This document shows positions 1-8,418 of a stretch of DNA of 64,000 nucleotides, piece by piece; the first letter of the stretch is position 1, and each line of letters begins with the position of its first letter. Origin of the DNA: Amycolatopsis sp. CA-128772 (lineage in GTDB: Bacteria > Actinomycetota > Actinomycetes > Mycobacteriales > Pseudonocardiaceae); assembly GCF_002904295.1 (NCBI RefSeq), contig NZ_PPHG01000075.1, forward strand, positions 307,658-371,657. The letters run 5' to 3'. Both the position numbers and the translations under genes were made by a program. The notes beneath the pieces are model-generated. The model had not been told where the DNA came from, did not search any database, and saw only the letters and a list, made by a program, of their open reading frames with translations.

Positions 1-432
1 GTCCGGGCGGCGGTCGACGACGCGGCCGAGCGGGCGCAGGACCACGTTCACCCCGACCACCACGGCGGTTCCGGCCGCCGCGACCGGGTACAGGCCGGCT
101 CCGGCGAGGGCGCCGACCGCGGCCGAGCACCACAGCGTCGCCGCGGTGTTGAGGCCGCGGACGTTGAGGCCGTCGCGCAGGATGACCCCGGCACCGAGGA
201 ACCCGATGCCGGAGACGATCTGCGCGGCCACCCGGGTCGGGTCGGCGTCGCCGCTCGAGGCCAGTCCACCGAAGCCGTGGGCGGACAGCAGCACGAACAG
301 CGTCGCGCCGACGGCGACGAGGGCGTTGGTGCGCAACCCGGCCATCCGGGCGCGGAACTGGCGCTCGACCCCGATGACGGCACCCAGGCCGACCCCGGCG
401 CCGACGCGCAGCAGCATTTCGAAGAGGGTCAT
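1..432 (-). CDS. MgtC/SapB family membrane protein (3' end outside window)
   Basis: The first 144 residues are present and the reading frame runs off the window edge, so the C-terminus is missing. The ATG at 432 opens MTLFEMLLRVGAGVGLG, followed by GVERQFRARMAGLRTNALV, the arginine-rich first loop typical of MgtC, and by IVSGIGFLGAGVILRD and VRGLNTAATLW, its most conserved membrane segments. At least four hydrophobic helices are visible. MgtC-like proteins are inner-membrane proteins linked to growth at low magnesium and, in pathogens, to inhibition of the F-type ATPase; whether that holds here is unknown. It reads away from the hydrolase gene at 645-2264, with about 210 bases between them. 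Confidence 0.9.
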   Translation of the reverse strand, partial: MTLFEMLLRVGAGVGLGAVIGVERQFRARMAGLRTNALVAVGATLFVLLSAHGFGGLASSGDADPTRVAAQIVSGIGFLGAGVILRDGLNVRGLNTAATLWCSAAVGALAGAGLYPVAAAGTAVVVGVNVVLRPLGRVVDRRPD

Positions 433-644
433 GATCCGGCTCTTTTCCGGCGTGCGCGCACTGCCGGACAGGGGGCGGCCGGACTCAGCCCAGCGGGAAA
501 CCCCCGGTGAGCGCGCGCCCGGCCGTCCGATGACTGTCCGCTGGCATGTGCCGCTCACCTCGCTTCCGTTGCTCGTGGCTGATCAACCCGATCATGGTAG
601 CCGGTCCCGCGGCCCGGGGAAGGGCCGCGGGACCGGGTTCACAC

Positions 645-2264
645 TCAGAAGGGCTGGACGTTCGGCTGGAACACCTGGCCGTTCGCCGGCACCTTCAGGT
701 CGGTCAGGTAGTCGGCCACGGCCTGGTCGACGCCGAGCGCGTCGCCGAGGATGCAGTGGCCGAACGCGTCCACCGACAGCAGCCGGGTGTTGCCCAGCTC
801 GGCCGCCATCCGCTGGGCGAACCGGTACTGGGTCGCCGGGTCGTAGTAGTTGCCCACCACGACCACCGGGACGTCCGTCTTGGCCCGCCACGGGCCGCGG
901 TAGGCGTCCGGCCGCTTCGCCGGCCACACCGGGCAGGCCGCCGTGTCGGCGAACGCCTGGTAGCGGCCGAAGGTGCGCGACTCGCGCTCCCACTGCGCGG
1001 CGATGTCCGGCACCTGCTCCTGCCGGATCCGGAACGGCTTGTCGGCGCAGTTGACGGCGAAGTACGAGTCGTCGCTGGTGTACGGGCTGTCCGGGTTCTG
1101 GTCGGCGAGCCCCTGCTTGCCCGAGTCGAGCACACTCAGCTGCGCGGCCGGCAGGGCCTGGGCCTGCACCCCCGCCGGGTGGATCGCGGTGTAGAGCTTC
1201 TGCAGGTCGGCAGCCAGTGCGGCGAACCGCGCCGGCGAATACAGCGCGCTGGACACCCCGCCGGTGAACCTGCTGATGTCCAGCGGAGGGGCACCCGGCA
1301 GGGTGATCGGCTGCTTGCGCAGGTACTCCCGCAGTTCGTCGAACTTTGCGCGCGGGTTGCCGTCGCTGAACGCGCACTTCGCGCCCACCTGGTCGCAGCG
1401 CCTGAGGAACCCGTCCAGCGAGATTTCGAAGCCTTGCGCGCGCTCGCGGTCGTACTCGACGCCGTCGCTGGTGCGCAGCGCCGGGTCGACGTTGCCGTCG
1501 ATCACGATCGCCCGCGACTGCTTCGGGAACATCGACGTGTACGTCGAGCCGATCAGCGTCCCGTACGAGAAGCCGACGTAGGTCAGTTTCCGGTCGCCGA
1601 CCGCCGCGCGCAGCGTGTCGAGGTCGCGCACGACGTCCTTGGTGGACATGTGGTTCAGCAGCGCACCCGCGTTGTTCCTGCAGAACCGGCCGTAGTCGCG
1701 GTAGCCGGCCAGGGTGGTCGAGATTTCGGCCCGGGACAGCGGCACGCCGACCTGGGCGCCGAAGACCTCGTCCGCGTCCTCCTGGGTGGTGAAGCAGCGC
1801 AGGGGGTTGCTGTCGCCGACCCCGCGCGGGTCGAAGCCGATGAGGTCGAACCGGTCGAGGACCTGCGGCTGGAAGTAGTACTGGCCACCGATCGGCATCG
1901 TCAGGCCGGGGCCGCCCGGGCCGCCAGGGTTGAGGAACAGCGACCCGACGCGCTTGTCGGGCGTGCGGGCCGCGCGCTTGAGCAGCGCGATGTCGATGGT
2001 GCCCAGCGAAGCGTTGTCGTGGTCGATCGGCACGCGGTAGCGCGCGCAGCTGTAGAGCCCGAGCTGGTCGGCGGGTACGCCGGCGAGGACTTCGCTCGCG
2101 CAGGCGCCCCAGGCGACGGCCGGGGTCGCGCCGACGACGGCGGGCTTCACCGCCGCGTCCTCGGCCGCGGCGGCGGTCCCGGCCAGCCCGGCCAGCCCGA
2201 CGCCGGCCACGAGCGCCCCCACCAGCGCGAACGACCGCACCCGGCCCTGTGTGGATCTCGGCAA
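645..2264 (-). CDS. Secreted alpha/beta hydrolase, tripeptidyl aminopeptidase (TAP) type
   Basis: A 539-residue exported serine hydrolase. The N-terminus has RSFALVGALVAGVGLAGLAG followed by an alanine-rich cleavage region near residues 30-36, which reads as a signal peptide. NPGGPGGPG (residues 112-120) is the oxyanion region and GFSYGT places the nucleophile at about Ser233. FDPRGVGDSNPLRCFT and the C-terminal GHCILGD (catalytic His) are typical of Streptomyces mycelial tripeptidyl aminopeptidases (SlpD/SlpE/Tap), which release N-terminal peptides outside the cell. The length matches the family. It stands alone; the next gene on the same strand starts about 590 bases upstream. Peptidase activity is inferred from the family, and an esterase role cannot be excluded. 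Confidence 0.88.
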   Translation of the reverse strand: MPRSTQGRVRSFALVGALVAGVGLAGLAGTAAAAEDAAVKPAVVGATPAVAWGACASEVLAGVPADQLGLYSCARYRVPIDHDNASLGTIDIALLKRAARTPDKRVGSLFLNPGGPGGPGLTMPIGGQYYFQPQVLDRFDLIGFDPRGVGDSNPLRCFTTQEDADEVFGAQVGVPLSRAEISTTLAGYRDYGRFCRNNAGALLNHMSTKDVVRDLDTLRAAVGDRKLTYVGFSYGTLIGSTYTSMFPKQSRAIVIDGNVDPALRTSDGVEYDRERAQGFEISLDGFLRRCDQVGAKCAFSDGNPRAKFDELREYLRKQPITLPGAPPLDISRFTGGVSSALYSPARFAALAADLQKLYTAIHPAGVQAQALPAAQLSVLDSGKQGLADQNPDSPYTSDDSYFAVNCADKPFRIRQEQVPDIAAQWERESRTFGRYQAFADTAACPVWPAKRPDAYRGPWRAKTDVPVVVVGNYYDPATQYRFAQRMAAELGNTRLLSVDAFGHCILGDALGVDQAVADYLTDLKVPANGQVFQPNVQPF

Positions 2265-2381
2265 GACGTCCCTCCCTAGGTCACGCGCTCCGCCGCGCGG
2301 TCACGGCGTCACGGCGCGTTACCCGGGAGAGACTGGCACAAAGCGGTGAATCCCGGCACCGGCCGAACGGATGGTGGGAAC

Positions 2382-2858
2382 CTACCCGGCCAGGCGGGTG
2401 AGCAGGAAAACCGGCAACGGCCGGCCCGCCTCGCGCTGCTCCATCTCGTAGCCCGGCCAGAACGCGAGCAGCTCCCGCCACATCGCGTCGTACTCCTCGC
2501 CGTGCAGCTCCCGCGCGACGACGTCGACCGGCCGGCCGGCCAGCGCGACCTGGCACTTCGGGTGCGCGCGCAGGTTCAGCGCCCACGCCGGGTCGTTCGG
2601 GCGCCCCCAGTTGGACGCGGTCAGCACGAAGTCGCCGCCGCGCGGGTAGTAGAGCAGGTTGGTGCTCCGCGGCAGCCCGCTCTTGCGGCCGGTCGTGGTG
2701 AGGCGCAGCGACGGCAGCCCGGCGAGCGCCACGAGGCTCACCCGGCCGCCGAACGCCTTGTGCAGTTTCTGGTCCGCCCACACGACGAAGCGCGCCGTGC
2801 GCATCAGCCACGGTTTCGTGCCGGCGGCCCGGGCCAGGGCCCGGAGAGGATTAGCCAC
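2382..2858 (-). CDS. Deazaflavin-dependent nitroreductase (DDN/DUF385 family)
   Basis: A 158-residue protein of the split-beta-barrel fold that binds F420 (the family of mycobacterial Ddn, DUF385). The core runs from LTTTGRKSGLPRSTNLLYYP through LTASNWGRPNDPAWALNLRA to the C-terminal FLLTRL. Family members use reduced F420 to reduce quinones or other acceptors. Its start overlaps the last eight bases of egtD, so it is very likely translated as the last gene of the ergothioneine operon, in the place where many actinobacteria carry egtE. A redox role linked to ergothioneine is only an inference from this position. The ATG at 2858 is the first good start after the upstream gene. Confidence 0.85.
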   Translation of the reverse strand: MANPLRALARAAGTKPWLMRTARFVVWADQKLHKAFGGRVSLVALAGLPSLRLTTTGRKSGLPRSTNLLYYPRGGDFVLTASNWGRPNDPAWALNLRAHPKCQVALAGRPVDVVARELHGEEYDAMWRELLAFWPGYEMEQREAGRPLPVFLLTRLAG

Positions 2859-3828
2859 GCACGGATTTTGCCAGGCTCACCCCGAACCGCTGCTGGGAGT
2901 CGGTCCACCAGTGCTCGAGAGCGAACCCGGCCGCGGCCAGCTCCGCCTCGACGCCGCTCGGCCGGAACTTGGCCGAGATCTCCGTCCGGATGTGCTCGCC
3001 CGCGGCGAAGCTCACCGTGAGGTCGGCGCCGGGGATTTCGACGGTCAGGTCCCGGCGGGCGCGCAGGCGCATCTCGATCCACTCGTTCTCCGCGTCCCAG
3101 TGCGAGACGTGGTCGAACTCGTCGGGGTCGAAGTTCGCGCCGAGGCGGGCGTTGATCACCCGCAGCACGTTCTTGTCGAACTCGGCCGTGACGCCGGCGG
3201 CATCGTCGTAGGCGCGCTCGAGGATGGCGGCGTCCTTGACCAGGTCGGTGCCCAGGAGCAGCCACTCCCCCTCGTCCAGGACCTCGCGGACCGAGCGCAG
3301 GAAGGTCGCGCGCTCGGCGGGCAGGAAGTTGCCGATCGTGCCGCCGAGGAACGCCACCACCCGCGGCTGGCCGTCCGGCAGCAGGTCCAGGTGCTGGGTG
3401 AAGTCGCCGACGACGCCGCGGACGGCGAGGCCCGGGTAGTCCTGCGAAATCGCTTCGGCCGCCTCGGCCAGCGCCGATTCGGACACGTCCAGGGGGACGA
3501 ACGCCTCCAGCGTGCCGTGCCCGGTGAGGGCGTCGAGCAGCAGCCGGGTCTTCTCGCTCGACCCCGAGCCGAGCTCGACGAGCGTGTGCGCCTCGGTCAG
3601 CTTCGCGACGTCGGCGGCGTGCGCGGCCAGCACCTCGCGCTCGCTGCGGGTCGGGTAGTACTCCGGCAGCTGGGTGATCTTCTCGAACAGCTCGCTGCCG
3701 TCGGCGTCGTAGAACCACTTGGGCGGCAGCCACTTCTGCGCCGCGGTGAGCCCGGCGGCGACGTCGGCGCGCAGTTCCGCGGTGACGGCGTCGCCGGAGC
3801 GGTGGTGGTCGAGATCGACTTCGGTCAT
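2851..3828 (-). CDS. egtD: L-histidine N-alpha-methyltransferase EgtD
   Basis: A 325-residue SAM-dependent enzyme that adds three methyl groups to histidine to give hercynine, the first committed step of ergothioneine synthesis. The order of motifs is as in mycobacterial EgtD: LPPKWFYDADGSELFEKI and LPEYYPTRSERE (histidine-binding region), LVELGSGSSEKTRLLL (SAM site), FLGGTIGNF, and the C-terminal EISAKFRP and WWTDSQQRFGVSLA. Length is normal (about 320). The ATG at 3828 overlaps the egtC stop as ATGA, so translation is coupled. The reading frame extends upstream but that part is egtC in another frame. It acts on the same pathway as the three genes before it. Confidence 0.96.
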   Translation of the reverse strand: MTEVDLDHHRSGDAVTAELRADVAAGLTAAQKWLPPKWFYDADGSELFEKITQLPEYYPTRSEREVLAAHAADVAKLTEAHTLVELGSGSSEKTRLLLDALTGHGTLEAFVPLDVSESALAEAAEAISQDYPGLAVRGVVGDFTQHLDLLPDGQPRVVAFLGGTIGNFLPAERATFLRSVREVLDEGEWLLLGTDLVKDAAILERAYDDAAGVTAEFDKNVLRVINARLGANFDPDEFDHVSHWDAENEWIEMRLRARRDLTVEIPGADLTVSFAAGEHIRTEISAKFRPSGVEAELAAAGFALEHWWTDSQQRFGVSLAKSVRG

Positions 3829-4643
3829 GTGAGCTCCTGGGTCAGGGGAAGCAGGTCGACGCCGGCCGCGGTGGCGCGCACGGCGTGGTGGTCGGGGACG
3901 GGCCGCCAGCGCGGGTCGCCGTCGAAGGGTTCGGACGCCAGCCACACGTTGCTTCCGGGGGTTCCGGGTGGCGGAGCCCCCGGCCCGGGGCGACGCCCCG
4001 GCACAACACCGCCGGCCGGGGTTTCCAGCACGGACAGCGCGTGCGTCCAGGTCGTGCCGATCAGCGTGGCGCCGTCGGTGAGCAGGAAGTTGAGCCGGGA
4101 GCCGGGCGCGGCCGCCTCGACCGCGGCGGTCAGCGCCGCCACCGCCGTCAGCGGGTCCTCGCCCGTCGCCAGCCGGGCCCGCAGCAACGCCCAGAGCACC
4201 ACCGAGTCCGTCGGCGCTTCCAGGGTCAGCAGTTCGGTGACCGGCAGGGTCTTGGCCAGTTCGGCCAGGGAATCCGGGTAGCCGCGGACGACGCCGTTGT
4301 GGCTGAACAGCCACGGCCCGGCGGTGAACGGCGCCGCGGCCGCCTCGGTCACCGGCAGGCCGGTGGTGCCGTTGCGGACCGCGGCGACGAACGCGCCGGT
4401 GGTCACCGCCGCGGCCAGCGGCGGCAGCGTCTCGTCCGTCCACAGTGGAGTCGAACGGCGGTGGCGCAGCGGCGGCGAGCCCGGGCCGGGGTACCAGCCC
4501 AGCCCGAACCCGTCGGCGTTGACCGAACCGCCGCCGCGCATGTCCGCCGGCGCGTACGACTGCACCAGCAGGGCGTGCGGGGCGCGGAAGAGCGCCTCGG
4601 CGGGCGAAACCGGCTCGCCGAGGTAGCCGATGTGGCGGCACAT
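3825..4643 (-). CDS. egtC: Ergothioneine biosynthesis gamma-glutamyl hydrolase EgtC, with an inserted segment
   Basis: A class II glutamine amidotransferase-type hydrolase that removes glutamate from gamma-glutamyl-hercynylcysteine sulfoxide. The N-terminal Cys2 (MCRHIGYLG) is the nucleophile after Met removal; NADGFGLGWYP, VRNGTTGLPV and FSHNGVVRGYP are the substrate-side motifs. It is 272 residues against about 227 in mycobacteria. Much of the excess is a Gly/Pro-rich stretch at residues 214-230 (PGRRPGPGAPPPG), encoded exactly by a GC-rich palindromic repeat at 3955-4003, between the conserved LSVLETPA and VWLASEPFD. The frame stays open across the insert, so the enzyme is probably active. 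The ATG at 4643 was chosen because it places Cys at position 2; the upstream extension is not conserved. Confidence 0.94.
   Translation of the reverse strand: MCRHIGYLGEPVSPAEALFRAPHALLVQSYAPADMRGGGSVNADGFGLGWYPGPGSPPLRHRRSTPLWTDETLPPLAAAVTTGAFVAAVRNGTTGLPVTEAAAAPFTAGPWLFSHNGVVRGYPDSLAELAKTLPVTELLTLEAPTDSVVLWALLRARLATGEDPLTAVAALTAAVEAAAPGSRLNFLLTDGATLIGTTWTHALSVLETPAGGVVPGRRPGPGAPPPGTPGSNVWLASEPFDGDPRWRPVPDHHAVRATAAGVDLLPLTQELT
3955..4003. repeat. GC-rich palindromic repeat inserted in egtC
   Basis: Two adjacent inverted repeats: GGGGGTTCCGGG..CGGAGCCCCC and CCCGGGGCGACGCCCCGG. On the complementary strand the sequence closely matches 59573-59617, which lies inside another gene, and its first half resembles the intergenic elements at 30362 and 33019. 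It adds about 17 Gly/Pro-rich residues to EgtC without breaking the frame. Confidence 0.8.
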
Positions 4644-4647
4644 GCGC

Positions 4648-5985
4648 CTACCCCACCTCGCCGGGGGCCGCGTCGCGGGCGGTGCGGAAGCCGGCGAAGA
4701 TCTGCCGCCGGATCGGGTAGTCCCAGTTGCGGAACGTGCCCCGGATGGCCGCCGAGTCGGTGCCGAACGACCCACCGCGCAGCACCTTGTACTCGGGCCC
4801 GAAGAAGACCTCCGAATACTCGCGGTACGGGAAGGGCGCGAAGCCCGGGTAGCCGTGCAGATCGGTGCTCGTCCACTCCCAGACGTCGCCGATCAGCTGG
4901 TGCACGCCGGTCGGCGACGCCCCGGCCGGGTACGCCCCCGCCGGCGCCGGGCGCAGGTGCCGCTGGCCGAGGTTGGCGTGCTCGGCGCCCGGTTCCTCGT
5001 CGCCCCAGGGGAACCGGCGCGACCGGCCGGTCGCCGGGTCGAACCGCGCGGCCTTCTCCCACTCCGCCTCGGTCGGCAGCCGCCGCCCGGCCCAGGCCGC
5101 GAACGCCTCGGCCTCGTGGTAGGAAACGTGCACGACCGGCTCGTCCGCGGGGATCCGCTCGTAGACGCCGAAGCGCGTCCGCCACCAGCCGTCCTGCTCC
5201 CGCTTCCAGAACCGCGGCGCGGTGATGCCGTGGTCCTGCCGGTACGCCCAGCCCGCCGGGCTCCACCACTGCTCGTCGTCGTAGCCGCCGCCGTCGAGGA
5301 ATCCGGCGTAGGCGCCGCACGTCACCGGCACGGTGTCCATCCAGAACGCGTCGACGGCGATCTCGTGCGCCGGGCGCTCGTTGTCCAGCGCCCACGGCTC
5401 GGCCGACGTGCCCATGGTGAAGGCACCGCCCGGGACCAGGACCTCCCGCGGCAGCGTCCCGGACCGCGCCGGCGGCGGCTCGGGCGCGTGCAGCACCGGG
5501 TCGCCCTTGCGCAGCTGGTGGGTGGCCAGCATCGTCTCGTCGTGCTGCTGCTCGTGCTGGGTGATCATGCCGAAGGCGAACGCCTGCTCGGTCAGCCGCC
5601 GTCCTTCCATCGGCGCGTGCTCCAGCACATCGAACGCCTTGTCGCGGACCTGCTTGACGTACGCGCGCGCCTCGGCCGGGCCCAGCAGCGGCAGCTCCGG
5701 CCGGTCGGCGCGGGCGTGCTGGAAGGCGTCGTAGATGTCGTCGATGTCCGGGCGCAGCGGCTCGCGGCCGCCGACGTCGCGGACCAGCCACAGTTCTTCC
5801 TGGACGCCGATGTGCGCGAGGTCCCAGACCAGCGGCGACATCAGCTTCGAATGCTGGCGGACCAGGTCCTCGTCGTCCACGGCGTCGGTCAGCGCCACGC
5901 TGCGCGCCCGCGCCCGGGTCAGTGCTTCGGCCGCCCGGGCGCGCAGGTCCTGCGCGTTCAGGTCACCCAGTGCTTCCGTGCTCAT
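4648..5985 (-). CDS. egtB: Ergothioneine sulfoxide synthase EgtB
   Basis: A non-heme iron enzyme of 445 residues that joins hercynine to gamma-glutamylcysteine by oxidative C-S bond formation. The DinB-like N-terminal half holds the iron ligands: His58 in WDLAHIG and His144/His148 in QHEQQHDE. The C-terminal half is a formylglycine-enzyme-like fold with GGAFTMGTS, VSYHEAEAFAAWAGRRLPTE, WEWT and FRNWDYP. The ATG at 5985 overlaps the egtA stop as ATGA; the longer open frame upstream is egtA read in another frame. Length and motifs agree with the mycobacterial enzyme. The next gene, egtC, starts four bases after its stop, so the operon is egtA-egtB-egtC-egtD. Confidence 0.96.
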   Translation of the reverse strand: MSTEALGDLNAQDLRARAAEALTRARARSVALTDAVDDEDLVRQHSKLMSPLVWDLAHIGVQEELWLVRDVGGREPLRPDIDDIYDAFQHARADRPELPLLGPAEARAYVKQVRDKAFDVLEHAPMEGRRLTEQAFAFGMITQHEQQHDETMLATHQLRKGDPVLHAPEPPPARSGTLPREVLVPGGAFTMGTSAEPWALDNERPAHEIAVDAFWMDTVPVTCGAYAGFLDGGGYDDEQWWSPAGWAYRQDHGITAPRFWKREQDGWWRTRFGVYERIPADEPVVHVSYHEAEAFAAWAGRRLPTEAEWEKAARFDPATGRSRRFPWGDEEPGAEHANLGQRHLRPAPAGAYPAGASPTGVHQLIGDVWEWTSTDLHGYPGFAPFPYREYSEVFFGPEYKVLRGGSFGTDSAAIRGTFRNWDYPIRRQIFAGFRTARDAAPGEVG

Positions 5986-7250
5986 GCTTCGCTCCTCGAT
6001 CGGTCCGCGCGCCCCAGCACGCTCTCGCTGATCCCGGTGATCGACTCCGCCGCCAGCCCGGTCACGCCCAGCTCGGCGCACCCGACTTCGGCCAGTGCCG
6101 CCGCCACGGCCGCCAGCTCCGGGTCGGCCAGGCCGCGGCGCGCCGCGGTGGTCCACCGGTCCGCGACCGGTGCGCAGAGTTCGCGCACCTTGTCCACTGT
6201 GGACGGCCGGCCCAGCAGCGCCGACACGAGCGCGACCGGAGCCAGCCACTCGTCCGGCGGCTGCGCGTCGAGGTACCGGATCTCCAGGTACCCCTGCGGG
6301 CGGACCGGGGTGAACATCGTGGTCAGGTGGTAGTCGAGGTCCGCCTCCGTCGGCTTCGGCAGCAACGCGGCCGCGCCCCGCCCGTCGATCCAGTCGGCGA
6401 ACGTCAGCCCCTCCGGCGCGTCCCACGGGCGGTCGCCGCGGGGCAGCACCATCAAGGGGACGTCCATCAGCCGCCCGGCCCACTCGGCGGCCGGATCGCC
6501 CGCCACGCGCGCGGTGCGCGAGCGGGGCGCTTCCGTGTCGTGCACCGCCAGCCACCGGGCCGACGCGTGGCCGGTGTCGCGGCCGGCGTGGACCCGGGAG
6601 TTGGCGAACAGGGCGAGCAGCGGCGGGCCCATCGCGTGCGCGGCCGCCCACCGCGCGGCGTAGTGCTCGGGCTCCCCCGCGTCGAGGCAGACCTGCAGGC
6701 CCGCGGTGCTGCACATCATGGTGGGGCCGCCGGGACCGATGGCCGCGAACCGCCGCTCCATGGCCGCGTACCGCGGGGTGTGCAGGAGCCGGCGGGGCGC
6801 GCGGTGGGCGTCGATGCCTGTTTCGCCGAGGACGAGGCCGTGGGCGGCGAGCCGGTCGCGCAGGTGGTGGAGGTCGGCCGTGACGGCTGCGTCGAGCTCA
6901 CGCAGCGAGGCCTGGGGAAGAGCGGAAATTTCGACCTGGCCCCCGGGTTCGAGGCTCACGGGTGAGCCGGCCGGGAGCGGGGTGGCGGGGCTGTCGGGGC
7001 GGAGCGTCCGCGGGGTGTGCGGACCCAGCGCCGCGGCGAGGACGTCGGGATCGAGGGATCTGGCCGGGTCGCCGGCGTGGTGCACGGTGAACTCCAGCTC
7101 CACGCCGGTCAGGCGGGGTGGCCCGTGCTTGAAGCACACCGATGCGACGTACGCCTCCCCGGCCGCGCGGTCCGCCAGGACCCGCGCGGTGCGGTTCGAC
7201 GCACTACCCGACTTCTCGGGGAAATCGTGCACCGTGGACATCTCAGTCAT
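5982..7250 (-). CDS. egtA: Glutamate-cysteine ligase EgtA
   Basis: A 422-residue ATP-dependent ligase of the GCS2 family that makes gamma-glutamylcysteine for EgtB. GVELEFTVHH is the glutamate/ATP-binding start, EPGGQVEISALPQ and MMCSTAGLQVCLDAG are conserved active-site regions, and LEIRYLDAQPPDEW lies near the C-terminus. It is the first gene of the ergothioneine operon, and the 122 bases between it and the LysR gene at 7373 probably hold the operon promoter, although no clear -10/-35 was identified. The ATG at 7250 is used; an internal ATG four codons later (MSTVHD) is possible. Confidence 0.94.
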   Translation of the reverse strand: MTEMSTVHDFPEKSGSASNRTARVLADRAAGEAYVASVCFKHGPPRLTGVELEFTVHHAGDPARSLDPDVLAAALGPHTPRTLRPDSPATPLPAGSPVSLEPGGQVEISALPQASLRELDAAVTADLHHLRDRLAAHGLVLGETGIDAHRAPRRLLHTPRYAAMERRFAAIGPGGPTMMCSTAGLQVCLDAGEPEHYAARWAAAHAMGPPLLALFANSRVHAGRDTGHASARWLAVHDTEAPRSRTARVAGDPAAEWAGRLMDVPLMVLPRGDRPWDAPEGLTFADWIDGRGAAALLPKPTEADLDYHLTTMFTPVRPQGYLEIRYLDAQPPDEWLAPVALVSALLGRPSTVDKVRELCAPVADRWTTAARRGLADPELAAVAAALAEVGCAELGVTGLAAESITGISESVLGRADRSRSEA

Positions 7251-7372
7251 GTCCGTTCCTGTTCCTTGTGAGGGGGAACTTCTCGCCTTCGGACGCTACA
7301 CGCGGGGTCCGACAAAATCAGGGCGGATCCTGCGCACCGGGAGGCGTTCACCAGTCCGTAAGAAGTCTCTGA

Positions 7373-8299
7373 TCAGGGCAAAGCCGGTTCGGTGCCCAGT
7401 CCGAGTTGGGCCGCCGAAGCCCGCACGGCATCGATGACGAGGTGCAGCGCGGGCCGCCGGAAGGCGGTGCGCCGGTAGGCGATCGACACCGTCCGCAGCA
7501 GCGGCGTGGTCAGCGTGACGACGTCGATCCCGGGCGGCCGCAGCAGGCGCAGGCCCAGGTCGGAGACGAGGGTGATGCCCAGGCCGGCACCGACCATCGC
7601 CATCGCCGTCGACTGCTCTTCGACCTCGTGGTTGATCTTCGGGGTGAAGCCGTGGCGCAGGCAGGCCGTGCGCATCGCCCGGCCGAAGTGCGACTTCGCG
7701 CCGGCCAGGATCCACGGGTGCTCGGCGAGGTCGTCCAGGGACGCCGACCCGGACGGCACGGCCCCCCGCGGCACCGCCGCGTGCAGCCGTTCGACGGCCA
7801 CGACGGCCCGCTCCAGCCCGGCGTCCCACGGGGTCGGCGCGTCGGAGTAGTCGATCACGAACGACAGGTCGAGACGGCCGTCGCGGACCGCCTCGGCGGT
7901 GTCCTCCGGCGCCAGCTCGCGGGTGCGGACCTCGATGCCGGGGTGCGCGCCGGCGAGCGCGGTCAGGGCCGTCGGCAGCAGTCCCGAGGCGACCGATGCC
8001 CACACCCCCGCGGTCAGCCGGACCGTCCGGGCTTCCTGGGCCTCTTCCAGGGCGAGCGTCGCGCGTTCGACCGACCCCAGGATCTCCTCGGCGTGCTCGG
8101 TGAGCAGGGTGCCGAGTTCGGTCAGCTGGACGCGCCGGCCGAGCCGTTCGAACAGCTTCGCGCCGACGTCCCGTTCCAGCTGCGCCAGCTGCTGCGACAC
8201 CGCCGAAGCGGTGTAGTGCAGCGCCGCGGCTGCCGCCGTCACGGTGCCCCGGCGGTGCAGCTCGCGCAGCATCCGCAAGCGGTGCAACGAAAGCTCCAT
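7373..8299 (-). CDS. LysR-type transcriptional regulator
   Basis: A 308-residue LysR regulator. The winged helix is at residues 1-60 (LHRLRMLRELHRRGTVTAAA, ASAVSQQLAQLERDVGAKLF) and the effector domain follows (LTAGVWASVASGLLPTALTA, VGAGLGITLVSDL). It is divergent from the amino-acid dehydrogenase gene at 8419, and about 120 bases separate the two starts. LysR proteins usually control a divergent neighbour, so it probably regulates that dehydrogenase; the effector may be an amino acid. The intergenic space contains AACCT-N14-AGGTT (8306-8329), a possible binding site. It points toward the ergothioneine operon but is separated from it by 122 bases. Confidence 0.93.
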   Translation of the reverse strand: MELSLHRLRMLRELHRRGTVTAAAAALHYTASAVSQQLAQLERDVGAKLFERLGRRVQLTELGTLLTEHAEEILGSVERATLALEEAQEARTVRLTAGVWASVASGLLPTALTALAGAHPGIEVRTRELAPEDTAEAVRDGRLDLSFVIDYSDAPTPWDAGLERAVVAVERLHAAVPRGAVPSGSASLDDLAEHPWILAGAKSHFGRAMRTACLRHGFTPKINHEVEEQSTAMAMVGAGLGITLVSDLGLRLLRPPGIDVVTLTTPLLRTVSIAYRRTAFRRPALHLVIDAVRASAAQLGLGTEPALP

Positions 8300-8418
8300 G
8301 AACCAAACCTAAACGAGATCGTGCAGGTTCGTTAAATGGACGGGCGGCCGGGCGGGGGCGCACGCTCGTGATGGCGGTCACGAGGCCGCCCCGGACTTTC
8401 CTGGAGGTGAGTGGCCCG

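Noticed and set aside
546..2279. 577-residue plus-strand frame
   Set aside because: It is antisense to the secreted hydrolase gene, which has a signal peptide and complete active-site motifs.
4643..4775. 44-residue N-terminal extension of EgtC
   Set aside because: The enzyme needs Cys at position 2, and the extension is the egtB gene read in another frame.
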